From: Neovahlkampfia damariscottae | Lineage: Eukaryota > Heterolobosea > Selenaionea > Neovahlkampfiida > Neovahlkampfiidae | DNA length: 64,000 nucleotides | Direction of reading: 5' to 3' | NCBI GenBank assembly: GCA_016618085.1 | Contig: JABLTG010000096.1 | Span: forward strand, 1-64,000 | In this document: positions 20,215-31,020 of the stretch, piece by piece | Numbering within the stretch: position 1 is the stretch's first letter | Layout of the letters: each line of letters begins with the position of its first letter | Made by a program: the position numbers and the translations under genes | Notes under the pieces: model-generated | Seen by the model: only the letters and a program-made list of their open reading frames with translations | Database searches by the model: none | Told to the model about the DNA's origin: nothing

Positions 20215-22785
20215 TTATAAATTTTTGATTGCTTTTATCATTGCTTTGTACAATTGCCTTGTACTATTATGATTAATATCCCTAATAAATCCATGATTCA
20301 AATCTTTATAAAAATGAGAATCATAAAGAATTCCATAATTTTGTAATTTTGTCATCAAATGAAATGAATGAATTGGATGAACATTATCATCACCCAAACC
20401 ATGAATCAACATTAATTTTGTAAACTTTAATGAATTTTCATTTATATATTCAAAACATGATGAATTCTTATAACCACTTTCATTTTCTTTTGGTTGTAAC
20501 ATATAACGTTCTATTTTGAAAAATAAGATGATTGGTCAATTAATTACCTGTATATCCAGTGTCATAATAAATCCAATCGGTCACAGGTGCTCCTGATATT
20601 GCTAAATCAATGGTATTCTTATTGGTGAATGCTGTTAATAATGAAACATAACCACCATAGGACCATCCATAAACAATAATCTTATCAACCCACGAATGTT
20701 CTTGTTTCATTCTTTCTGAAATTTTAACAACATCTTTTGTTTCTAAATCACCTAAATTTTTATAAACTTGTTTCATAAAATATTCTCCTTTCATTCTAGT
20801 TCCTCTTGTGTCAATTGTCAAAACAACAATATTTTCAGTGGTAAAAAATGAAGTAAATCCAGAATACAAAGTTGAATACTTTTTAGTTACAATTTGACTA
20901 CCAGGGCCTCCATAAACAACTATTTTAATTAATTCAATTTCTCATTTTACAAATTAATAATTTATATTTTTTCCATGAATTAAAATTATAAGGTTTTTGT
21001 AGAATTGTTTCAATGGTATAATCTTTTTCTGTTGATTCATCTGAAAATTTCATTGGTATAAATTCAATACTTTGCCATGAATAATTCAATCTTTCTTTTT
21101 TTAATTCTTTATTATCTTCTAATACTCTTAAAATAGAATGATCTTTTGTATTTTTCAAAATGAATTTTGGTACATCAGGACCTTCTTCTTTCAACATATA
21201 CAAAGTCGAAAATGGACTAATCTAAAAGATTCAAACAAAGAATACCTTACATCAATATCAGTATTTAGGTATGTAGAATTTGATAAAATGATCATTTCAT
21301 TGGATATGATATTAATTTGAATAACTTTTGTTTCTGCAGGTGTATCACCTGTAATTTGCATAAATATATTATCGTTATAAATAGTTTTGAATAATTTTGA
21401 AACATCATAACTTTTTGTTGTATTTTCTAAGAATTTTACTAAATTTCCATTTAAATCAAATAAACCAACATGAAAACGATCTTGAAATGGAACAATATCA
21501 ATATAATTTTCTTTAAAAAAAAATGCATTTTTTGAATGAGCAATCCATCCCTTTTGATGAAAAATAAAAAATAAAAACTTTTTACATTCACTTCCATAGG
21601 TTTTCCTTGATATTTGTTTTGTATAATATTCTCAATTTCAATTGAATTTTGATTTATCTTTCCAATAATAAATTCTTTTTTATTCATTTGTCGATTTAAA
21701 TAAGTAGCAATGATTTTATCATCATCTTTAAAATTCAAATCATAAATATAATAATCTCTTCTATTTGGATCTTCAATTTTCATTTCCATTAAATTATTTT
21801 TTTTCCAGACAAAAATGGAAACAGTTGGATTGGTTTCACCAGGTTTTGGATACCTGATATCTTCAACTTCTGGATAAGTATTGTCTTTTCCTTTATACAT
21901 TGTATGTTTATAAATTGGTACATTTGTATCATTTAATTTCAAAAAAGCGAATGATTCACAACTTTCGCTCCAAATTAATGTATGATCTGTACCATATACT
22001 TCTTCTTCATATAACCAATCAGTGACACCATTATAAATTAAACCTGGTACTCCATCTTGAGTTATTCTTGTTTTTGTGTCTTTTTCTATATCAAATAAAT
22101 AAATATCATTATTCTCAACATAAATCAATTTATTTTCATCATTTGGACAAAAAGATGCATAACTTTGTTTTAAAGGTGTTAACTCTTTGAATTCAGTAGC
22201 ATTTTTGAAATCAAAATATTTGTATTTAGACAACGCTGAATGTCTATAAATCTTTTTTTTTTTAGTATTCATTTTATTTTACTTGTTCTACTTGTAGTTT
22301 AAATATTGCATACTTTTCATTTTTTGAAAATTTGAAATTGGTGAAACATGGAATATCAAATTTTTTTAAAGTTTCGTCTGTAATGATTTCGTTTCCATCT
22401 TCACTTTTTAAAGAACAAGTTGTTTGATTTTCCGTTTTTATTTGATTCCAATGAAAAAATGTCTCTGTTCCATTTAAAACACCCTGTTGAAATGGAGATA
22501 ATTTTTAAAATCAAAAATTCAAACCCATTGATAATTAAATGTTTTAGGTTTTAATTTTGGATTGTATAAATCTTCAAATATAAGAGGTTTTTTATATTCT
22601 GTTTGAAATCTACCTGAAAAAGTTAGAGTGCTTGGTAAAATACTCAAAGAGAAAATAGTGACCACAGAGCCAATGACAACAAATAAACCAATTGATAATA
22701 ATAACAATAAAGTTAAACATTGCATTATCCTCGGTCTCCAATCAATTTTACTTGATGGTTCTCCAAGCAAAGTTTGTTGTTCCAT
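20215..22785 (-). CDS. Dipeptidyl-peptidase IV-like serine peptidase (family S9B), type II membrane protein
   Basis: Seven exons join in frame through six short introns to give about 720 residues. After a ~20-residue cytosolic tail comes one membrane span (CLTLLLLLSIGLFVVIGSVV), then a beta-propeller half rich in YDLNF/IYLFDIE-type blades with a WLYEEEVYGTDHTLIWS segment (the Glu-containing loop of DPP-IV), then an alpha/beta-hydrolase. The catalytic triad is Ser in GWSYGGY, Asp in GLGDDNVH and His in DLNHGF; IFVYGGPGSQ is formed across an intron. It should remove X-Pro dipeptides outside the cell or in the vacuole/contractile system. The start is supported by a CCAAT box 14 bases upstream. 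Confidence 0.88.
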
Positions 22786-22857
22786 TCTTTCGTGTTATCC
22801 AATCGAAAAGTAGAAAGTGTACAAAAAATTGGATTAAATTTTTATTTACAAATTATT

Positions 22858-23594
22858 TTATTTTTTCATTAAATTTAATATTTCAGGATGATCTTCATAG
22901 TCACTAAAATCATTTCCTGATTGTCTTGTAAAATCACTTGGTGATGAATAAGAGTCTTTTAATAATTCTTCTGTTCTTGGTGTTACTAAATTTTCAGTAG
23001 AATCAACCCTTGATATTTCACTGCTTCTTTTTTCTTCTTCATCAATTTCAATTGTTAATTTTGGAACTGAACGAAAAGTAAATTTATTTTCTTCAACAGT
23101 GTAGACTTCATCAGTTTCAATGTCATATTCATTAGAAGTTACTTCTCCGTAATTTTTTTCATCTTCATAAACACCAGGTTCTAATTCTTCATCCATTTTA
23201 CAAGAACCAACATCAAAAAACTCAATCATGGCTGGATTTTTCTTTATATTAATAATAACTGTTTTTCTTACTCCTAATTTCTGTAAATTTACAACACCAT
23301 TCAAATAAACTTCAAGCGCATTTTTTCGCTTTTTTATTTTTTCTTCTTGGAAATTTCCAGACAAAAGTTTAGGTGGAAAGTAAGGTAACTCTTTTACAGG
23401 GATATCTTTTGATAATTTTGTATGAAGTTGCAAAAATTGTTTGTATCTTCTTTTTATTGTACAATTGGATTCTAATAATTCAATAGTATAGATTACATGT
23501 TTGTTTAACCCTGATTTTACAACCTCTTTTTTTATTTAAAATTAGAAATGAAGTAAAAGAAAATACCATGACCACTTATCAAGATTTGAGCCAT
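22858..23594 (-). CDS. PX-domain protein with acidic tail
   Basis: A short first exon (MAQILISGH) joins in frame, across a ~41-base intron, to a long exon. The PX core reads HVIYTIELLESNCTIKRRYK, QFLQLHTKL, then ELPYFPPK. The tail of ~110 residues is rich in Glu, Asp and Ser and looks disordered. ATTGG is 18 bases before the ATG. It is more diverged from the 19622 gene than expected of a fresh duplicate. Confidence 0.72.
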
Positions 23595-23742
23595 CAGCTT
23601 GTAGAAATCTAATTGGACAACGAAAAAAATCAAAACAGAATGGAAATGATTTTATTTTCAGTGAAACTTGTTTCACATATATATAATTAAATTATAAAGG
23701 AATCTCAAGAAAATCCAACATTTCCAGTGACTAATATACAAT

Positions 23743-24088
23743 TTAAACTCCAAAAAATTTTACCGGAATCACTCCCTCATAACGAAGAACACGATTCATA
23801 CATTTTTGTAGTTGTTTTTGTCTTTCCATGATTTTTTTTTCCCTGAAATTATCAAACAAAAAGTATTTTGTTGGAAAAAGATTCATTGGCCTGTTCAAGA
23901 GGGAAAATAACTTTCTGAACTCACTGTATCTTTTCTTAATTGTTTTCTTTGTTCCGTTTGATGCCACCTCACACTCATATTCAATGTATATTTGACAACC
24001 TTTGAGGACTCTACCTTTCACACCAGTTAAAAAAAAATATGTTACGATATGTCTTGATTTCAAAAGTAATGATATCTGAGAAATGCAT
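23743..24088 (-). CDS. Small PX-domain protein
   Basis: Two exons join across a 31-base intron to give about 105 residues, essentially a bare PX domain: MHFSDIITFEIKTY, then QIYIEYECEVASNGTKKT, KKRYSEFRKLFSLL, a Pro-containing loop and an EGVIPVKFFGV end. ATTGG is 9 bases before the ATG. Confidence 0.7.
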
Positions 24089-24252
24089 TTATCAGTATTG
24101 GTTTGGCAAAACTATTCTTTTTTTGGAAATTTAAAATAAATAATTTATCCTAAAAGAACCAAGAAAGATGCTCATTCACAAAAATATATTAAATAGTTTC
24201 TTTTTATGGAATCTATTTTTATTGTAAATTTTGGATAAATTAAAATTAAAAT

Positions 24253-25134
24253 TTATTCTTTTTTCACTTTTTCGGAAGAAGGACCACATAAAACCTATGA
24301 AAAAAAATTAACCGATTATTTTTTAATTTACTTTGATTAATCCATTCATAATTTTATAAAACCAAATGATATTCAAAATGTGAACTAAATTTGCGAGAGT
24401 ACCAAAAACCATCATTAAAAAAAATGGATTTTTGATATAATCATCCCATTGAGTGTACCATTTATAATAGAAAGAAATAATATATAAAATTCTGACAAAA
24501 CCAAAAAGAAAAGTAGCAATTAAACCATTAATTAAATAAATAACTGAATTTCTATAACCAGTAATATCAAGAAACCATCTAAAATTCATGAAAGGTGTAG
24601 AAATTTCAGTAAAACAAAAAAGAACAGTAAAAAAAGCACCTTTTTGAGTGACCTATTAAAAATATAAACATATTTGTTTTGTTTTACAATTGCAATAAAT
24701 AAACCAACACCACCCCCGATATGATGTAACATCATTAAAAAATCACCTTGTTGATAAACAACCCAAAAGTCAGCAAATAAATAACCTGATGTTAAAGCTA
24801 CTGTAATACCAAATAATTCTTTCCATTGATTATCTCCAAAAAGATTACCAAGGAATAAAGTCTCATATTCGTATTTAAAACAAGCAGTTGCCATAATAGT
24901 TGCAATAATAGCATGTATACATGATACTATTCTTGAATGCCAGTCCATTTTATCTTTCATTGTTTTAAAACATTCAGGAACATAAAAAACATCAAAAATA
25001 ACTTTTGACACGAATTGTAACCAGTAGAAAAATAAAAATGAAATAAGGACAAGAAAAACAGCCGCTTCAGGTTCAATATATTTGACAGGTGGTCTTGTAT
25101 TGGCAAATTCTATTAACTGTTGAACGTAATTCAT
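24253..25134 (-). CDS. TLC-domain membrane protein (TMEM56/TLCD4 type)
   Basis: Three exons (introns about 33 and 37 bases) encode about 270 residues with six or more membrane spans. TLC landmarks: MDWHSRIVSCIHAIIATIMA, GYLFADFWVV and the paired His in LMMLHHIGGG, then FTEISTPFMNFRWFL. The protein ends in a short Lys-rich tail (KVKKE) that could act as an ER retrieval signal. It lacks the extended catalytic motif of ceramide synthases, so it more likely belongs to the TLCD4-like group that shapes membrane lipid composition. A paralogue follows directly upstream. Two CCAAT boxes precede the ATG by 20 and 39 bases. Confidence 0.82.
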
Positions 25135-25195
25135 TCTTGCTCAACACTTCTTTCCAATAGGGTAATAATCAGCCAATCAAAATTAAAATAATTCT

Positions 25196-26100
25196 TTATT
25201 TATCTTTTTTTTCTTTTTTTTTATCTCCTTTGAGGATTTTCATTAATCCTGACATTATTTTATAAAACCAAAATGAATTTAATAAATTTAAAATTGTTGC
25301 ATAAAGTAAACAAATCACAACCATTCTAATGAAAAAAAATTTAACATAAAAAAATGAAAAACTAACGCCATTGGAGTATGTTCAAGAAAGTGATCCCATA
25401 AGAAATACAATTTGTAATAAAAGTATGGAATAACTCCAATTCTAAAAATGAGCCATAAAACAGTCCCAGTTAATCCTTGAAAAAAAAAATTCAAAATTTT
25501 TTAACACAAACCATTGAGAAGGTACAAAGTTGTTTCTTTGTATCCAAGTTCACTTAAAAACCATCTTGCATTTAAAAATGGTGTTGTAATTTCAGTTCCA
25601 AGGTATACAATTAAAACTGGTCCAGCTAAACCTGTTGACTAAAAAAAAAAATAAAAAAATATGTTTTTTGTTTTTACAGTAGAAAGGAAGAGACCTGTAA
25701 CACCCATAGCATGATGAATTAACATTGGAACATCAAATTCATAAATAACAATTACAATATCTTGAATAAAATAGCCACAAGTGAATGAAAGTGAATAAGT
25801 GAAAACAGGATTCCAAAAATTGAAAAAGTCATCAAAAGCTTCTGGAAGATAAAGATAAGTGTAAACCATGTAGTAAACACCAACAATAGCATTTATAGTT
25901 GAGTTAATTCTGCAATCCCAATCTAATTTTTTTCTGAAAGAAAGAGCATTATAAGTCTTTGTGAATAACAAATAAGAAAAAACGAATCTTGAAGTGAAAA
26001 ATAAAACAACAAAGAAAATAGTGCAGTATATAAGTGGTGGTAAAGCTGTATCTAAGTGAATAAATTTCAATCCTGCGTATTCCAAAACTTCTTGTGACAT
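25196..26100 (-). CDS. TLC-domain membrane protein, tandem paralogue
   Basis: Four exons join in frame with introns of about 36–42 bases. The order of motifs matches its neighbour: LDWDCRINSTINAIVG, CGYFIQDIVIV, the His pair in MLIHHAMGVTG, EITTPFLNARWFLSELG, and a Lys-rich C-terminus (KGDKKKEKKDK), again a possible ER retrieval tail. The two copies differ throughout, so the duplication is old. A CCAAT box lies 37 bases before the ATG. Confidence 0.82.
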
Positions 26101-26157
26101 GGTTCTAATAAGGTTTTAGACAATGGATAAAATTGACCAATTAAAAATATCTAAAAT

Positions 26158-28181
26158 TTATTTGTCAGCCAAAGTTGTAAGAAATATGTTAACTTTTTCT
26201 TCTAATTCTTGACACTTTGTGTCTACGTCTTCTTTTGGTGCTTCTTTATTTTTGTTCAACCAATCATATGTTTCTTTGATTAAACCTTTCAAAGTTGTTC
26301 TGTCATCTGGAGTTAATAATTTGTTCAATTTTGGATCATCTCTTAATTTTTTAGCAAAAGATAATACTTGATTTTGTAAAGTAGCTTTTGATTCTGTAAA
26401 ATCAAACATTAAGAAATCAACTTTCTTTGAATCTTTTTTTTTTCCAATTGGTGTCAAACCTTTGAATACAGGTTTTTTTGCATTTTTTGGTTTTACATCT
26501 GTTGTACTTTTTGGTTGAATTGGTGCTTCAGCCGTTTTTTCTTGTGCTTTTTTTGGCTCTATTTTACTGTCAACAGATTGATCTTTTTTTGGTTGATCTG
26601 ATGTATCAGGCCAATAACTTAAAAATTCATCATTTTCTTCAATTTCTGGAATACTTTCATTTAAAACAACAGTTGAATCATCTAATCCCATGTCATAATA
26701 TTCTTCATCATCTGATAAAGAGAATTCAATTTCTTCTTTTTCTAAATCAATTTCTTCAGCTTCAGAATCTAATTCACGTGCTTCTGTGTTCATAGGATTG
26801 AATCTCTTTTTATTACCACTTCCTGTCATCGAAAGTAATGATGGTTTGCGAAGTGGATTCACTAAAACAGATTGATTTTTTCTCATCAATGATTTTGACC
26901 CAAATGAAACTAAAGGAGAATGAGCTGATGTTTCCCCTGTTTCTTCTTCTTCATCAACTGTTTCTTCTTTGAATTTTGATTTCATCATATTTTGAAGTCT
27001 GATTTCATCTTCGTCTTCTTTGAAATTTGCTGGATCATCATTTTCAAAACAATGTTCCATTGGATCGACATATTCAGGTTGTGGAATAACACAAACACAA
27101 CGCTTTTGAATTAATTGAATATTTTTGTCAGTTTCTAATTTTCTTGTCCAATTAGTATCAGCTGCTTTTCCTTCGATGAAATTGTTATAAAGAGTATGAC
27201 CAATATTTTGAATCATATTGTTGAATATCAGTTCATTTTTTGTCCACGCATTTATTTCATAATGATGCATCATTTTTTGTTTTGCTGCTTTCTAATTGAA
27301 AATGAAAATTAATTTTTTTTTTTGTTGTCTTTACTTCTCCATCTTTTTTTGTTACAGCTCTTTGTTTTTCACAATCTTCTTTCATTCCTACAAAGAAAAT
27401 GGTAAAATTACCTTTTCTCTTTGCAACTAACTGATACCATCTCCCAATAGCATTAAAAAATGATTGTTTCTTTGTAATGTTATAAACAATAATAACAGCA
27501 TGAGCTAGTGAAAGATATTTGTTTGATTCTTTGATGTAATTATCATAATCTTCAATATTTGTATCATACTAAAGAAAAAGAAATTAATTTTAAATTTTTT
27601 CATAAATTTTACAAATTGTAATTTAACAGTAGTGTCTGTTTTCATATCAATAACTCTTGTTGTTCTTGAAGACATTTCAAATTTTGAAATATTTTTAACC
27701 ATATATTGTTCACTTTCAAATTTTTCACGAACCAAACGAAGAAGGAGTGCAGATTTTCCAACTTTTTTATCACCAAGAAGAACAACACGAAAATGTTCAT
27801 CAAATGTATTGAAAATACTAAAAAAAGTTAATTTTTTTTTTTTTTTACCTGACAGCTCTTCTCCAAGTCCAACTTGATTTGAGAATTTCTCTGTACATTT
27901 TGTACCACGGATAAACTGTTGTTGTTTCTTCAATTGATTCCAGTGGTTCATATTCTTTTATATGATAACCAACTTGTGTTTCAATTAAAGTTTTCCAAAA
28001 TTTTTCATGTTTAATCAAACCATTCCATGAACTTGAAAAAAAATGTTATGAAAAATTTAACAAACGTTGAGACATGAGTACATACATTTATGACTTCTTT
28101 TAGAGGGAGGTACATGAATATACAATAGATTAAATCGTCATTTTCGTCGATTTGGACTTCAGTACAGTGTTGAAACAACAT
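26158..28181 (-). CDS. F-box / Ras-like GTPase / Hsp70-lid-like fusion protein
   Basis: Five exons join in frame. I choose ATG 28181 because a CCAAT box (28213–28217) stands 32 bases ahead. Order: an F-box (DDLIYCIFMYLPLKEVINVC…SWNGL…FWKTL, residues ~10–55); a linker; a Ras/Rab-like domain of ~170 residues with P-loop GDKKVGKSAL but an altered switch II (YDTN for DTAG) and altered base motif (GMKED for NKxD); an acidic, Ser-rich linker of ~250 residues; and a C-terminal ~75 residues (LSFAKKLRDDPKLNKLLTPD, then WLNKNKEAPKED) that follow the helical lid of Hsp70. This suggests an SCF adaptor with a regulatory, perhaps non-hydrolysing, nucleotide switch and a chaperone-type lid. The combination is unfamiliar to me. 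Confidence 0.7.
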
Positions 28182-28268
28182 CAAAAGCAAGAGAAACCAA
28201 CAAATTTTTTGGCCAATGATAATCATTGACATTTTTATCACAAAAATATTTTTTTTTTTTTTATTATT

Positions 28269-28913
28269 TTATTTTGAACCTCCTGTTAGATATTCTAAAT
28301 ATTTACCACCTACAAACCCAAACAATTTGCTTGAAATGGCTTTGGTAGTCATGTCTTTAAAACATCTGATGTAACCAACTACGTTTACCATTCCAAAAAT
28401 AACAGCAACAAAAATTAAAAGTAAATATTCAAAATTTTTTGTCAAAATACATGTGATTGTCAACAGACCCCAAAATAATGGATAACCAAATAAAACTAAC
28501 CAAAAGAATCTAGAGTCTGAAGGTCCAATTGTTGAAGTATCTTTTTTTGTTTCGAATCTCCATTCACTTGAACCATCTTCTTTTACATCATTCCACCATC
28601 TTAAACCCACCATAAGTCTTCCACAAATATTTTTTACCACCCAAAAATCAAATGCAAAAAAAATTATACAAACTATAAAAATTATGACAAATGAGTTTGT
28701 GGCTGGAAAAAATGATAAAAATAAATATGAAAGTATTCCAAGGACTTTGAAGAATAAAAGGAAAATTGCAGCTATTGGGTGTTTACAACCACAGTATTTT
28801 TGAAAGTTGGATTCATCATCATCTAATATTGATTTTTGATCTTGAGATAATAAATTTGCTCCTGCTGAAGGCAATGGATCATCATCTAAGGATATTCCTT
28901 GAATCTCGCTCAT
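28269..28913 (-). CDS. TVP23: TVP23/FAM18 Golgi membrane protein
   Basis: An intronless gene of about 214 residues. After an acidic N-terminus come four membrane spans with the family's signature text: HPIAAIFLLFFK, FDFWVVKNICGRLMVGLRWW, SEWRFE and SRFFWLVLFGYP. TVP23 proteins cycle between late Golgi and endosomes and assist vesicle traffic with YIP-family partners. ATTGG is about 29 bases before the ATG. Confidence 0.93.
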   Translation of the reverse strand: MSEIQGISLDDDPLPSAGANLLSQDQKSILDDDESNFQKYCGCKHPIAAIFLLFFKVLGILSYLFLSFFPATNSFVIIFIVCIIFFAFDFWVVKNICGRLMVGLRWWNDVKEDGSSEWRFETKKDTSTIGPSDSRFFWLVLFGYPLFWGLLTITCILTKNFEYLLLIFVAVIFGMVNVVGYIRCFKDMTTKAISSKLFGFVGGKYLEYLTGGSK

Positions 28914-29078
28914 CAAGTAATTTTTCTAAAAAAATAAAATGATTGGTGGATTTTTGTGGTTTTACTTGAAGCTGAAATACATTCAACAACACTACAAATC
29001 TTTCACGAATTTATACTTGTTGCTTTTTATTTAAAGAGCATTTCGGACCTATCAAATCAATTCATCGGAACAAAAAAC

Positions 29079-30924
29079 ATGAAACAACTCAATAAATTGA
29101 AAATATCTGAAGTGAAGCGTCACTGTGAATATTTTGAATTAGAATACAAAGAAAATGAAACAAAAAAAAATCTTATTGAAAAAATAAACGAGGTAGATGA
29201 CGAAACAAGAATCACATTTGAATCAACTTTAGATTTAGAACTATTGATCAATCAAGAAGTAGTATTTGATGGATCATTCAAAGATATATATCAAAATAAT
29301 GGTATGTTATATTATTTTAATTTTACAACGTATCCAACTGAATTGATCAAACTTCAATTATCTGATTGGAAAATCATTGAAAAATTACCAATTCAAAAAA
29401 AGAATGATTTTCATTTATGGAGGAAAGGTGGAAAATTCTTTTTTTATAAAGACAGATTCTTTTATATTGATACTTTTTATTTCATAATTTATGAAATAAG
29501 CTTGAAAAATGGTTTTGTTTTTATTGTAAAAAAATTAGACTGTGAACTGACAAAAGAATGCTCAATTTTAGATTTTAAATTCAATAATATTTGGTTTAAT
29601 GATCAAAATTCATTGTATAGTTATGATATTGAAAAAGATTTTTGGTTGAAAAGAAGGCAATTTGATCATGATTATATTTTACAAAATATTATAATTTTTA
29701 AAAATTTTTTGATATTTCCAAATGTATTTTCAACAAAAGAGTCAAAAACTATTGTTTTGATTGAGAAATTAAATAAATTTCAAGAAATACCTTATGAACA
29801 AGATTTTTTGAAACACTTGAAAAATGGAAATTACTTTAATTTTAAAGATGAAATATTATTTGTATCGGGAGGTAATTTATTCATGGATTCAGGTTTGACA
29901 TTGAATATTTCATGAATTAATTTATTATCAAGGTGTCCGATCCAATGAAATACACATTTTTGATTTAATTCGTCAGACCCACAAAATGGAAAGAATTCCA
30001 AAAAGAATCAAATTTAAACATTCATTTTATTGTGATGGTTACTTATATTTCATTAAATCAAACGATTCCATCAATAATTCTTTTGATGAAATGAAGAATT
30101 ATCGTGTAAAATTAAATCAAAAAAGGAATTTCAAAAATTTGTTTAAATTGGGATTATTTTCAGATATGAACTTGACAAATAATCACCAACAATATAAATT
30201 ACATTCTTTCATAATTTTACAATTCATAAAAAAATTAAGCCACCAGAGAAGAAATGCAATTGAAACTTGTGACAAAAAATTATTTGAATTGGCATTAGAG
30301 TATATGTACCAAGGAAGTGATATAGAATCTTTAAGAAAGGATCAACTGAAAAAATTGAAAAATATTTTTGGTTTAGAAAGAGTTGATCATGATTGGTTTT
30401 TAGATAATTTTGATGAAATTTTTGAAAACAAATTTTTAACTGATTTCACTATTATTTGTAAGGATAAAAAAATTAGGGCTTGTCATCAGCCTGTTTTATA
30501 CTTGAAATCAAAATACTTTCAAAAATTCATGAACAAAAATCCAAATGTTGATGAATTGGAATTTAAGACAATTCCAATGGATATGATGAATTTTTATTTG
30601 AGATATTTATATTCAGGAAGAATAAATTTAAAAGTTGATTTGAATATTTATCTTCAATTGATTAAACTTGGTGAATTTTTTGGACAAGTTGATTTCATTG
30701 AACAGATTTGTGATTTAATTTCAAAATTCAAATTAAACAAGTCAAATTGTTTCTATTTATTTCAATATTTCGAAAATAATTCAAATGTTTGGGTCAAGGG
30801 ATTGCAAAGTGACGTAGTTAAGTTAATTGATTTTCATTTTTCCACATCAGATATTTTGAGAATCTCAATGGAACAAAAAGGAAAATTTTCAATTAATGAA
30901 TCAAAAAAGAAGAAGGTTGAATAG
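29079..30924 (+). CDS. SAP–kelch-like–double-BTB protein
   Basis: Two exons (29079–29892, 29933–30924) join in frame across a 40-base intron that removes a stop. The ATG at 29079 opens a SAP-like helix pair (LNKLKISEVKRHCEYFELEY). Then come ~300 residues of loosely repeated kelch-type strands. Two BTB domains follow: a degenerate one (LGLFSDMNLTNNHQQYKLHS) and a clearer one (FLTDFTIICKDKKIRACHQP, then YLRYLYSGRINL). BTB proteins serve as substrate adaptors of cullin-3 ligases. The likely role is a ubiquitin adaptor with two BTBs in one chain; the SAP call is weaker. Confidence 0.65.
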
Positions 30925-31020
30925 TTATAATAGACAAATTATAATTAGATCCATTTTGAACTTTTATGGTAAAGTTATTTTAATTGGTCAAATAAATCTA
31001 AAAATAAAAATAAAAACATC

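Noticed and set aside
28182-28241. Start of the F-box fusion gene at 28241
   Set aside because: It would place the CCAAT box inside the coding sequence and add a hydrophobic leader before an F-box. ATG 28181 follows the box at the usual distance.
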